A DNA stretch of 27,935 nucleotides from contig KN896782.1 of NCBI GenBank assembly GCA_000934455.1, positions 3,857 to 31,791 on the forward strand, in the 5' to 3' direction. The position numbers were made by a program, and so were the translations under genes. This DNA is from Apostichopus parvimensis. Its lineage: Eukaryota > Echinodermata > Holothuroidea > Aspidochirotida > Stichopodidae. Each line of letters begins with the position of its first letter. Position 1 is the first letter of the stretch. The notes below the pieces were generated by a model. It did no database searches. It was given only the letters and a program-made list of their open reading frames with translations, and had not been told where the DNA came from. Below, one piece after another: positions 17,116 through 27,921 of the stretch.

Positions 17116-20100
17116 CTTTCATCTTTTTAGGAGAGAGAAGAGTTTTGTACAGACGATTGGCCTAAGAACTTTCGAGTGCATCCGCTATGGAGTGACGTCT
17201 AATTTATTAAAAGCACCCAGCTGCTTTAACGCTTGTATGCGTCATTTTGAATAAATGGCAAACATAAGAGAAACTATCGATATACAATAAATCATACAAT
17301 GAAAGAGGAAAGGAAAATATCAAACCCCACCGCCCAAAAAACTGAAAGATCAAGGAAAATAGCATAGTTCTGACTGACTGAGCCAATCTAATTGACACAC
17401 TGATCTTTCATATCCAGCTGGAAGTCTTTAAACCACCAAAGGCCACAGGAGCATTAGCAATTAAAACACATCGCCAAGGGCTATACACTCTTCCTCATAA
17501 CATGTTACAAACTGTCCACACAACGCTTGTACCAGCTAGAGACTTTGGTCCTTCAGTTGACGAAATTATCGCAGGTTAGAGCAGAGGAAGCATCATTTTT
17601 ACCTGGCAGACAAATGAGAAATGACATAGAATTGATAAATTGATCAGGAAAAACAAGCTGTTGGCATTATAAGTGCTTTGATGCACTAATACAGTCATTT
17701 GGTCAACGTTCTTTTTCTTACGCCCCTGCTTCTCTCTGGTATGCCCTCCCGGCTGACTTTCCCCTAAACGACAAATTGAACTCAATTATTTGAAATTTGA
17801 TTTCTTTAGAGGCTTTTGCATTTTGCACTTTTTAAATTCGTATTATTATTATTATTATTATTAATAATTATATTCAATATCTTATTCTTCAAACTTTTGG
17901 ATGCTAGCTTTTAAAATAGTTTACAGATTGACAAGAAACTGTTGCAATCACAGAAAGAGAAACACTGATGCACATTGAACATGTACCAAGTACTCTCTAA
18001 AATAACAGATTGCAATATTGTAATGATGAGAGAAGCTATCAATCTACCATTGAGATGTAATTTTTATGAGAAATGAAGCCCCCAAATTAATCACTCCAGG
18101 CATATGAGAACGAAGATTTTGTTTTTGAAATGTGATGGCGACCCTATAGAACTGCCAGCAAAATTCAAGATCGAGATATACCTATACAGGGATGTGCCCA
18201 GGATTTCCTGAGTGCCGGGTATACTGATCGCCGTCCCTGGGGGGGTCTAAGGGGGAGGGGGTGTGATTGAGAGCCGTAAGTAATGTTTCTCGCATGCGTA
18301 ACTGATGCATTATTAGTCTGTATGATTTTGGCACAGACTAGGCCCAATTTATGTTGAATATATTGTTAGAAAGGATTTTAGATGAAAATAGTGCTGGGCG
18401 GGATTCAAGATTTTTAAGACAGTGCTGGGCGGTAATTTTTTGTAATGGGCGGGGCCGCCCAGCGTGGGCACATCCCTGTTATATATAAAATATCTTGTCA
18501 AATGTAAGTCCAGTACATGTTGCAACATGCATGTGTAGCCTTTTTGATGAGTAACACAACATGGTGACTTACTTTGACATGGTGACTTACTTTTAACAAT
18601 GTCCTCCACTCTCTTCTTAGCAGCCTCTATGTAGAGGGAGGTGGCTAAGAATGCCCCTCCTCCCAGGACTGTGATGAAGCCACCAATGTATAAAGCGTAC
18701 ACTAGACTGTAATATTGGTCATGTATAGAGCTCGGAGCCGACATATTTTCACGAATTCTGTCCGAGACCTAGAGGAAAGAAAAAGCAAAGCATGCCGACT
18801 TGTAGTACGAATGAGTATGGGTACAAGTAGAGTTCCCCATGGTATCAGTACCGGTAGAAGGCACAAAGTGGGAGTAAAAACTACTTAATTTTGCATTTGA
18901 GTACAAAACTATGAGGATGACTACCTGTAGAAGGCGCAAAGTGGGAGTACAAGTTCTTAATTTTGATGCGTTTGAGTACAAACCTATGAGGATGAGTTTG
19001 GGTACAGGGAAACCACGTTACTGACACGAGCAGAGACGCACTACAAGTCTGGTGGTAGGGACGTAGTTTCAACTTAGACATACCTATATTAAACCCTTCT
19101 AATCTCCAAATCTTGCTAGCATTGTATCATCTTACATAACATTTGAATCCAACCACAAGGAGGATTGCGGTCAGTTTCAAATGATGTGTTCTCTTACCCT
19201 GTAAACCAGATATGTATATATGCTTTGGCAAAGTGTTGTTATGTATATTTTGGGGGGTAATCTACAATAAATATGAAAACCTTTGGACCATTCATTTAAC
19301 TTGGGAGGACGAGTGTACTGAGTGTAGATTTCCTTCTAGTAAAAGGATTCCAAAATAGTCGATTACGGTTCAGCAAAATACTTGTGAGATTGCAGCACTT
19401 TCTTCCACTGAGAGTATCATAATTTAAATGACAATGAAATGAAATATTAACTTACAAATCCGACAATCCAAGGGCTAAGAGCATCCCCTAGCAGATGAGA
19501 CATCAACATCTGCACAGCGTTACCGGTCGCTCTCCTGGTCGGTATAAGAATGTACTGATGGAGGCAAAAGGTAGATCAACAAAGTGTGTGTATTATTTCT
19601 GTATTAAATGGTACAGTTTAAAATGTTATATTATTGAAATTTATAGTTATGCATGAATCCATAATTAAATGTTTCAAAGTTGTTTGAATATTTTGGAATT
19701 GAGACAAACAACATAAAACTGGCTTTATTGGCATTCAGGATTTGGTAGTTTTGGGGTTATTGTCTTCCAAATAACATCGGTGCATTTTTTTCCTTTCTCT
19801 CTATTGCTAACTTTTTAAGTAACAATTTGGGGAATTGATAGAAACACTTTGTGAAAAGAGCCAAAGAAATTCTGGTTAGAACATTAATGTTCTAACAAGT
19901 GACGTCTAGATTTACATGTCCTGTGCTCTAACAAAGGAGCAATTCAATCCTTCAGTTACTGCTGAATCATATGAATAGCATTTTCCCCCCACTGGGAATG
20001 GGGCACAGATGGAGGTGGGCAAGTGGGGAGAAGGGGGGGGGAAGGGTGGCTAAAGAACCATGCATTTTGTTTAAACTGGGATCAAACCCCTGTTTTGTTC

Positions 20101-23100
20101 AGTCTGAAAGGACTTGTACATCATGACGTCACTAGTTGAATCCTAGTCAAGCCAAAATTTCTCTTTCAAAATTTCATATCGTTTTTTTTGTTGTCAAAAT
20201 GTTAGAAAACGAGTGGGACTCATTTTTAGACTAAATCAATATATGGAAATGCCGGCTGAAATTTGTATCCCAAACTTGAGAAATGATGTGCTAACCTTCT
20301 CAAAAATAACTTTGCATACTCTTAAAAAACAACAACAAAAATCTCACCAATAGTATATCTGGAATTAAGGCCCAATTCAAAAACAGCAAAATTTCTGAGA
20401 ATAATATGAAAATCTATGGACAAAACAAAAGAAAGAAGACAAGATTTTAGATATTGCTTTTCAAATTTGCATCAGACTGATTGATGTTTTTTTTCTAAAA
20501 AACAAAATCCTTGATTTTTTGGAACCAATACTGAATCTTGCTGTGTTGTATTTGGCATTGTGTATTGTAATGTGTTGTGTGTTTGTGCAAACATTTTGGA
20601 ATGTCCATCATCTTCTGGTACACTTTTGTATTGTGACTTTATCCATTTCAGCCACGGTAACTTCTATGCACACTGATCATATTGTATTGTACAGTGTTGT
20701 ACGACATTACATTGCATTGCACTGCTGTGTAATGCACTGCACTGTACTTAATACTGTAGTACGTTTCAACGCATCAATTGCACATAGATATACAGCATCA
20801 TACACCTTACCCAGGCTACTGTCACATTTTGATCAGCTACCAAGATTCCTAGGAAGAGGAACGGTGCGCCAGAGAGCATACCAAACGCACAGACCAATGG
20901 ATCTGCTCTCGGGTTGAACTTGCGTAGATACTGTGCGAAGGTGGTCCCCAATGCTACTCCTACAAATCCCGATATACACGTCACGATCCCAAAAACGTAA
21001 CTGACCCTGGAAAGGACACGGGCGAGAAATAAGAAAGAAAAAGAAAAATACTTACAATGGTAGAAACAAAACCATATAATATTAAACCAGCTTTTTGATA
21101 AATGTTTCGATGGTATTTTATACTAATATTTCATCAAGCTAATATAGCTTTATTACCCAAGTTTTATTTGAAAATGTGATTAAAAGTCTAAAAATTTGGG
21201 CATTTCTAAGCAGTGTTTTTAAGTGTGTTATACTTTACTTCCATGAAAAGTGCCTGGATGACAAAATATTGAGACTTGAACAAGTTGAACCAACATGTAT
21301 AAATAACTGATTAATAACCTTTAAATGGATTACAAATCCAGACGAATACCTTAGTGTGATCAATTGCAATCTTGTTTTGAGTAATTTTCGATCGGTGGAA
21401 AACTGGCCGACACAAACTTAAAGAAAAGACTGCTTCAAACAACCATTCTAGCACAACACAAGTAATGAGTTATGAACCACTCAGTTGAAGGAAAAAATGG
21501 TTTTTCGTTTGTCTCACAAATTCAATGTACACGTGATGATACATTGTTTCGTTCTTTCCTTTGTCAAAAGTTTCAAGGCTTTTCCTGACCGCATGAATAT
21601 CTGGTGGACTAAAGTAACAGATTTTATTTGCATGTACCTCATATCTATCTCAAACGTTTGAGTTTGGCAAAATCAGATTTCCGCAGTCGATTAAAATCCA
21701 ATCGTACATGCATCTGTAACCGTCGTCGTATATTGAAGCAAACTTTAAGTTTTCTCTTACCTGCTGTTGTCTAGACCCTGCAGGGTGTATGCAAATTCTA
21801 TCGTTTTTACCGCCCACAGAGAGAGTGCTCCAACTACCCAGCACTGGCAGGTCAGGCCAAGAGATGAAAATATGTAACTTGGACTGTGAAGAGTTAAAAA
21901 TACAAAAAAAAACGGGAAAGAAAGGTATAAAATGAAAGCATTGATTACAAAAGGGAATTTCTGACCACTGGTTCTACCCCATTGTTGTGAGTTCAGCTAA
22001 CGGCAGTTTTCAACAAACCAGAGTGAAGGTAAACAACAAATCAAAATTTTGGAAACTATGTTTTTGACTGTATGTGTGTTGTAGTTCTAGATGTGATGAA
22101 GTGATGTAGATATATCAAATACATGTACTTTTTTGTTGTAAATGATTCCAAAAATGTTGTTTGTCTCTACTATAGAGGTTTGAATGATCTGTCTATTTCG
22201 AAGAAAGAAGTTCTTAGTAAGTTAGTAACGACAAAAGTGGAAGTTTTTTATTAAACTGTTCACTCTACTGTACCGCGGATGACACTGTCTGAAAATGTTT
22301 CTGGTTGTGATCATAAACTAAAACATAAGATATATAAGTTTCTCAGAACTATGCTCTAAAATTTTAAAATTTTTAAGAAAAGAGAACTCTCGATTTTTTC
22401 GTAACTATGACCTTCAGGGGCCTCGTTCATATTTTAAACTGCTTTGTGCTTATAGGAAATTGCAAGCCCTTCTAAATTTCTAGCCCAAGCAACAATAGCT
22501 GAATATTTTCCAAGGGAGTCTACCACACTGTAAAAGACTTTGTCATGAGAGTTGTTCCTCCCTGACGTCATCAAGATGGAATTTCAGTCGTATTGCATGA
22601 TCAATGGCGGCTTTCTGTGCATTGTGGTCAGGCCTTAGGAGCCAATTTTCAAAGCGGGCGTATTCAGTCCAACAGAAAGTGGTTAACTTAAAAATCGAAT
22701 ATTAGATAGTTTTGAGGTTACTGAATAATATAAACTGTCTTTGATTCCTGCCTTCGTTATTCCTTTGAGCCTTATTTTAGGCAAAGACCCTTATCGTTCC
22801 AAATAGAACAGCTGTTTAAGAAAAATTTAAAAAGAAAATCCTTTTCAATCTGATTAAGTTTTTATAAAATAATTATGGATAGATTTTAAACTTAAGATTA
22901 TGGTTAAATTCAAATTGTTTTACCATCAGTGGCTGGTGTTTATGTTTTTCTGTTCTATCAGTTCTAGTTTGTTTGGCACTATGTATAACTTACTGATTAG
23001 TTATTCTGCTTGTTTTTCCTTCCTTCATCCAGGCTGGAAGGTGCCAGGGGTGGGGGGCACTGGGGGCATGTGCCCCCACTTTTTTTTCCAAAATAGTAAA

Positions 23101-26100
23101 TGTGCCCTACTGGCAAATGAAATGTGCCCCTTTGATAAAGAACTGTCTTTGGATATCTTAAGCTTTTGTTAATTTTAATATTTTATTTAAATTATTTATT
23201 TTTAGTCTGTAAATGCGATTTTCAAAATGGCATCCCATATCTTTATGTAGCATGGTTAACAATAAACAATCTCAATAAATAGTATTGATAGCATACTAAC
23301 ACATCATATATATTTAAGTGATATGGTCGGTGTGTATCGGTTTATAGCATAACGAGTGGTGGTTGTGGAATGAGAAAGTGCCCCTCTGATGTTGTGCCCC
23401 CCCCACTTTATGGAAGCTTCCTACCCCCCCTGCTTTCATCTTTGATGCTTTTCACCATCTAGTTTATTATGTATTCATTTATTAATTCTATGTAAGTCTC
23501 TTGTACCTCTTTTGAGGAAATATAGAGAATAAACTGAAACTGAAACATGTAGGAAATATTAACTCAATAGATATATGCCGATGCTTAAAATTCGGTGAGT
23601 CATCTTATATATGATATGATTAAATTAATTACTTTCACACTTAAGGAATGAATGAATGAATTAAGAGAATTTAGTTGACTTGTGAAATGAGGGTTTACAA
23701 GGTTTCAGTTTTTCGAGAATGTGAGGCGAGGTAAAAAAAAACTGCATGTAAATTCCAGGTTAGTCGTATCGAATATATCAAACTGACTCAAACTAAATAT
23801 CTGCAGGCATGAACGCATTTAGTATTAGTTATATATCCCACAATTGAGCTTCTTTTCTCTATCGCAATGTACATGTTAACTTATCGTGTTAATCTACTCT
23901 TTGCACATATAGAAAGTGTCCATGCCAAGAAGCACTTGAATATTAAGTGAAAGTAACTCTAAAGAGCTCTCAGATAGATGACACGATAAGTTAGCCAGAT
24001 CAAAGGTTGAACCATAAAACGAAAAAACATGTAGTGGTTAGGATGCCTAAACATATTCATAGTATGATAAGCCATGTAATATGTTAATATTCATGAACTT
24101 GTGCTCACCACAATGAAGAGGGACTATGTATTGACATATATGCGGCAACATATAAAGGAATTAGGTACCAGGAAGCAGCTTATCATGTTGACAAAGTCTA
24201 TTTAGTGACACAGTATTAATAGGATTTTAATTAGAGGTCAAATTTGATAATCTCATAAGCATGTATCTATATACTTACATTGTATTATCCCCAAGAACAT
24301 GTATAAAGCTAATTAGATATACTATTCAGAGATATCTAATTAACAATTTTATAATGTTCACTGATTAATATTCATACACACACAGAAAACAACATGGTTG
24401 ATTGTATGAATGTAGTTTGACAAACCTAATGCGCCAAGTATGAAAACCATGGAACATTTGTGTTTAAAACCGATTTCTTGCAATTTGATGGATATTAATG
24501 ACATGAAGTTATAGAGGTTAGGAAAATGTGCTTATTATGTAGCAACATAACCATACCAGTATGAAACAAAGTTTATGTTAAAAGCTATGTCCACTCATTA
24601 ATATTCATGAGAAGAGAACCAAGAACATGTTATAGGGCACATCTACTCATCATGGGGCATCTATATGCCAAGTATCACATTGATTCAACTGGTGGTTGTT
24701 GAGATATCATGTTTACAAGCTGTTTTTGACAATTTCCCATTAAGCCCCATCCACCCATCAATACTATTGAGGTAAAATTGTTGTAGCAAAGAACATGTAC
24801 ATACTATGTAATTACATCCCCATACTAAGTATAAAATTAATCAGACATACAGTTGCAGACATATTGACATTTAAAAAACATTATGGTAAGCCCTGCCACT
24901 CATTAATATTAATGATGGGGACCAAAATCATTAGTTCACATTTACTCATCATAGGGTACCTATCTACTATACTGAGTATCACACTGATTCAACTTGTGTT
25001 TGTTGAGATATCAATTTACAAGCTGTTTTTGACAATTTCCAATTAAGCCCCACCCACTCATGAATACTAATGAGGTCAAAGTTGTTGTTGCTAAGAATAC
25101 ATACTTACTATGTAGTTACATGATACATCACCACACCAAGAACGAACTAAATCAGACATACGGTGGAAGAGATATTGACATTTAACAATTGTATGTTAAG
25201 CCTGCACAACTCATTAATATCACAAGATGGGAACCACAAACAATAGGGCACATCTACCAACCAAGAATGACATTCATGCAACTTGTAGTTGTTGAGATAT
25301 CATGTTTACAAGCTAGCCGTCACATACACACACATGTTTGTATTACATTCAGACCGAGGACCTCATTGTATTTTCCATTGTTCAAATCCACGTACCCTAA
25401 CCTTAACAATACCCCATACAATAGAATTCTTCCGAGGACGTGCACACACGCACACACATGCCAGCATGATTGCAAAGATTACTGAGCCTTCGGCATAATC
25501 AGCATTGTTACGAACGCAGGATTCTACAATCTTTAAGCCAGGGACACAAACCTTCAAATTGCTTTATACGTCCTGCGGACCCAAGTTATGTTTTGAGTAA
25601 ACAGACCCCAAGTACACACTCACAACTAGGCCTATGCAATAATAACAAACACTTTTTGAACACAAAGTATGTTGTTTAAATGCAACTACTTGTAACGTTA
25701 CTGTCCCCTGTGTAGAGATAGCTAAGTTTGTAGGCCTTCTATATGTATGCTATCATATGTGTGCACTCAAATATCATAACGTTAGGTGTTGTTGACACAT
25801 ATATGACAAGAAGCACTCAGTGTAGGAAAATCAAACCAGCCATTTGATAAGTTGGAGGGCCACTTGAATCTTAAAGTGGGTAGTCCTGCTGGCCAGTTGC
25901 CAAAAAAGTTAAGTGCAAACGTTACAAATATTGATTTTCTTTCAACTATCTACCATTTTTTATTGCAGACGTCCATAGAGACCTTCAACATGACTAAAGT
26001 GATATTTGTTTCCACAAACTTTGGCGAATTATTAAGCCATATCTCCAGATTGAGATAGAATTATTGTAGTCGTATGGCTGAAATGATCTACAGATAATAT

Positions 26101-27921
26101 GTGTGTAGTGTGAGGAGGGGAGGGGTCGAGAGGTAAACCTGCAATATGGGACTGCACACATGATTTAGCAGGGTTAGTAATCAAGCCTTATGTGATATTT
26201 CCCTAAACCATGAAAATCCCCACATAAGACCTTAAACTATGAACAATTTCCACTAGCTTTGTGACTATCTTGAGAAAAGAACCAAAATTTCTTCCAATCC
26301 TTTGTACAGAAGATTGAATTTGTCTGGAAACAAATAAATCATAACAATCAACTGCAAATTACAGAGTCAACAACACTCCCATTACAAAGATTTTCATGCT
26401 GTAAGTAGTCAACGATGCGTTTCCAAATTTCTTGTGTTACTGTCCCCTGTGTAGTGACAGCGAAGTTTGTACTATAGGCTATCATATGTGCGCACTCACA
26501 TATCAAAACGTTAGGTGTTGTTGACACATATATGACAAGAAGTACTCCTGGTAGGAAGTTGTAGTTGAATTTGTTTCTAAGAATATCAGGTATATTTGAA
26601 TCATTCGTTTGATCACAAACTGTTATGAGTTGAGACAATTTATCAATTTACACAAGGAACTCCACATGCCAAATATAAAAACTGCACAGGCTACCTTCCT
26701 TGAGATATCATGTTTACCAGATTTTCACACTTGTTTTATCCCTCTGTTAACTTCAAATGACCTTCGACATTCATGAAAAACACTACAGATCGTCTACTCA
26801 CCAATGGCACAGCCTTCTGCTGACCCCAAATGATGTTTGACCTCCACCACAAACAATAGGGTTCGCTGAACTAATTATGGAAAATCGACACGCTGAATAT
26901 AAGAACTGCACGGGAACTTCCTTGAGGTATTGGTTTACAGGGTTTTTACACTTAGTTCCCTAAAGTTGTTGACCTCAGCATCAAATCCCAAACCAGTTCT
27001 ACCTAAGGGAAACTTGCCTACCAAATATGGAATGTATCCTAGTTTTCCTTCTGAAGTTAGAGTGTTTACGAGCTTATGTTACCTACAAACACACGCATAC
27101 ACACGGCATCACCATCACATAGATTCCTTCTGGTTTCGGCAAGGAATCATAAAAAAAGAAGGGTTGAAAAATAAGACAAAGAATTGTTTAGAATGGACCG
27201 TGACGTGCGACACACAGTCAACAATTTCAAAAGAAAAAGTGCCAAAATAAAAAGTGCCAAAAAAAGAGCATTAATCATAATCCAATGTTTAAAGTTTTGT
27301 TATGATGGCAAATTATACAGGAAATGCCACTGCAAAATGCCTCATTAATAATTATTAGTTATGCCTCATTAACATCATGCGCCATGAAATATTTAAATTT
27401 AGTTTTGTTCGTTTGTTCGTTTGAGTAGGTCATTTTAATCTCACCTAGGTATTTCAAAACAAAAGGGAAAATAGAAAACTAATCAAAGATTAGATTACCA
27501 TTAAAATGGAAAGTCCTTGTTGTAAAAGTTGTTGTGAAGCCAACAATGCATTTCACAGACGTCAAGTGTACTTTGGATGTAAGTTAATCATTCCGTGGGC
27601 TTTTGTGACTGATTTGCTAAACGGGACACTTCCCGTCGTTGAGAAGTTGAGGATACTTGATTGGCAAGCTGGTTTTTGATAATGTAACTCAAGTAAATGC
27701 CTATCAGAGGATTATATAAATTTTGTATCAAAAAATTGAATAGTTATCAGCCACCTGAATGTCTTGTTTCTGGATACTTACTTTTTAAAAAGGGCTTTTA
27801 AATCTGTAACATAGTTGGTATTTGACATGGATTGGTTGCCAGTCTCCGCCTGGCCACGATTGGGCTCCCGTAAGATTAATATGATGAGAATGACACAGAT
27901 AATACCAAAGACAGGCGTAAA
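17042..27921 (-). CDS. Spinster-family lysolipid/sphingolipid transporter, gene span (3' part)
   Basis: Minus-strand exons join in phase into roughly TM6-TM12 of a Spinster (SPNS) major facilitator. Recognisable pieces in order are [99 protein letters not shown], and a last TM with [19 protein letters not shown]. In the family, SPNS1 is a lysosomal lysophospholipid exporter and SPNS2 a plasma-membrane sphingosine-1-phosphate exporter; the fragment does not settle which. The usual GETLL motif after TM9 is SEILL here. The N-terminal TMs and start codon lie beyond the right edge. Exons: 27782-27921, 21761-21883, 20811-21006, 20348-20413, 19456-19554, 18591-18768, and possibly 17042-17115. Confidence 0.93.
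17842..17872. repeat. (ATT)n microsatellite
   Basis: About eight TAT/ATT triplets run from 17842, ending in aataattat. It lies between the last two SPNS exons if the candidate C-terminal exon is right. Confidence 0.9.
18187..18478. mobile_element. TIR-bounded MITE-like element (~292 bp)
   Basis: The left end cagggatgtgccca and the right end tgggcacatccctg are perfect 14-base inverted repeats (15 with the flanking a/t). The interior is GC-rich with repeats of tgctgggcgg and has no transposase. CAGGG...CCCTG ends suggest a hAT-like non-autonomous element. The 8 bases outside each end (tacctata, ttatatat) do not match, so no clear target-site duplication remains. Confidence 0.75.
18591..18768 (-). 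CDS. SPNS exon: TM12 and start of C-terminal tail
   Basis: The acceptor is tttcctctag. It encodes [14 protein letters not shown] (compare SDRLRRNWPPS), a last membrane segment [39 protein letters not shown]. The donor gtaagt is present twice, 18 bases apart (ends at 18591 or 18573), both in phase 1. The distal one adds SKSPCQ. Confidence 0.92.
18854..19000 (+). repeat. Two-copy tandem duplication, period 73 bp
   Basis: gtagaaggc(a/g)caaagtggg is found at 18854 and 18927, followed in both by acttaattttg-like sequence and tttgagtacaaa(a/c)ctatgaggatga. It is just upstream (on the minus strand) of the SPNS exon 18591-18768. Confidence 0.88.
19456..19554 (-). CDS. SPNS exon: IPTRR and SHLLGDA motifs
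   Basis: The acceptor is ctccatcag and the donor gtaagt. It is 33 codons in phase 0: [38 protein letters not shown](A/S)TA and SHLLGDAxSPY/W are family signatures for the loop after TM10 and for TM11. Confidence 0.95.
19875..19896. promoter_or_regulatory. Perfect 22-bp palindrome
   Basis: GTTAGAACATT is followed directly by its exact inverse. It includes AGAACA and TGTTCT half-sites of steroid receptor type but with a 4-base rather than 3-base spacer, so function as a hormone element is doubtful. It is in the SPNS intron between exons 19456 and 20348. Confidence 0.6.
20348..20413 (-). CDS. SPNS exon: TM10 (66-bp exon)
   Basis: Minus-strand acceptor tttgtccatag and donor gtgaga flank 22 codons in phase 0: [22 protein letters not shown]. 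This corresponds to IFIFIGETLLSMNWAIVADILL in human SPNS1. The exon fills exactly the gap left between its neighbours and keeps phase 0 on both sides. It is too short for a simple ORF scan. Confidence 0.88.
20811..21006 (-). CDS. SPNS exon: TM8-TM9, [10 protein letters not shown] motif
   Basis: The acceptor is gcattt-free but canonical (ctttccag) and the donor is gtaagg. AG|G gives Arg, then [75 protein letters not shown] between TM8 and TM9 is diagnostic for Spinster proteins. Confidence 0.96.
21761..21883 (-). CDS. SPNS exon: TM7
   Basis: The acceptor is ttcacag and the donor gtaaga. The first base completes Asn (KN|PSYIF), then [44 protein letters not shown]1 has NPSFVLSSLGFTAVAFVTGSLALW here. 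The extracellular loop after this TM is shorter than in vertebrates. Confidence 0.9.
23030..23425 (+). mobile_element. Dispersed-repeat fragment with GTGCCCC runs
   Basis: The block opens ggaaggtgccaggggtgggg with a gggggcatgtgccccc hairpin and ends gtgccccccccactttatgg aagcttcctacccccc. The repeated tgtgcccc words and C/G runs contrast sharply with the AT-rich intron and look like a non-autonomous element. Its family and exact ends are not clear. Confidence 0.45.
23490..23546 (+). mobile_element. LINE-like 3' terminus
   Basis: ttgtacctcttttgaggaaa is followed by aataaactgaaactgaaac. A short tandem tail after an AATAAA-like word is typical of CR1/L2-type non-LTR retrotransposon 3' ends. No coding part is present. 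Confidence 0.35.
24083..25320 (+). repeat. Array of ~150-bp monomers in alternating A/B order (dimer ~305 bp)
   Basis: The word cat(t/g/c)aata(t/c)t marks monomer starts at 24596, 24756, 24901, 25059 and 25212 (spacings 160, 145, 158, 153), with more diverged copies at 24083 and 24363. A monomers carry gttgttgagatatcatgttt acaagctg near their ends (24701, 25005, 25294). B monomers carry aatcagacatac and gacatattgacatttaa. Both end in (t)aagccc...ccactcat. Confidence 0.88.
25697..25818 (+). repeat. Direct repeat pair, copy 1
   Basis: It begins gttactgtcccctgtgtag and ends ttgttgacacatatatgacaagaagcactc. The second copy lies 739 bases to the right with the same end sequence. Confidence 0.88.
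26436..26548 (+). repeat. Direct repeat pair, copy 2
   Basis: It begins gttactgtcccctgtgtag and shares aacgttaggtgttgttgaca and catatatgacaagaag with copy 1. It has a short deletion relative to copy 1 near its middle. Confidence 0.88.
26660..26965 (+). repeat. Diverged repeat pair related to the A/B array
   Basis: Two segments about 225 bases apart (near 26663 and 26888) share aatataa(a/g)aactgcac and cttccttgag(a/g)tat, followed by gtttac and a ttttacactt-type ending. The words ttgagatatcatgtttac match the A monomer at 24700, so these look like outlying decayed copies. Confidence 0.6.
27782..27921 (-). CDS. SPNS exon: TM6 and central cytoplasmic loop
   Basis: On the minus strand the acceptor is tttaatcccacag and the donor gtaagt. 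It opens in phase 0 with [20 protein letters not shown], a hydrophobic segment ending in the REP motif that follows TM6 in SPNS proteins, then the loop [20 protein letters not shown] and LKALFK. It ends two bases into an Asn codon. The preceding exons are outside the window. Confidence 0.88.

Larger units (their letters stand above)
21884..27781 (-). other. Large SPNS intron (5.9 kb)
   Basis: The intron lies between the TM6 and TM7 exons. It holds a transposable-element fragment (about 23030-23420), a LINE-like 3' end (to 23546), the A-B monomer array (24083-25320), a 739-bp-spaced direct repeat and AT-rich unique sequence. I see no nested gene that I can support. Confidence 0.7.

Noticed and set aside
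16548-17398. Several 60-85-codon frames on both strands near the SPNS 3' end
   Set aside because: No conserved motif or good splice context, and composition matches non-coding sequence.
20519-20917. 132-codon + strand open frame
   Set aside because: It is antisense to the well-supported SPNS exon 20811-21006 and its residues (His/Cys/Val rich) reflect TGT/CAT repeats.
24311-24341. aattagatat ... atatctaatt hairpin
   Set aside because: A 10-bp AT-rich stem within a repeat array is expected by chance and has no terminator or RNA-gene context.
27504-27580. Possible + strand first exon (ATG, Cys-rich [14 protein letters not shown], ending at gtaagt)
   Set aside because: It is short, antisense inside the SPNS intron, and has no second exon or family match; chance is a sufficient explanation.
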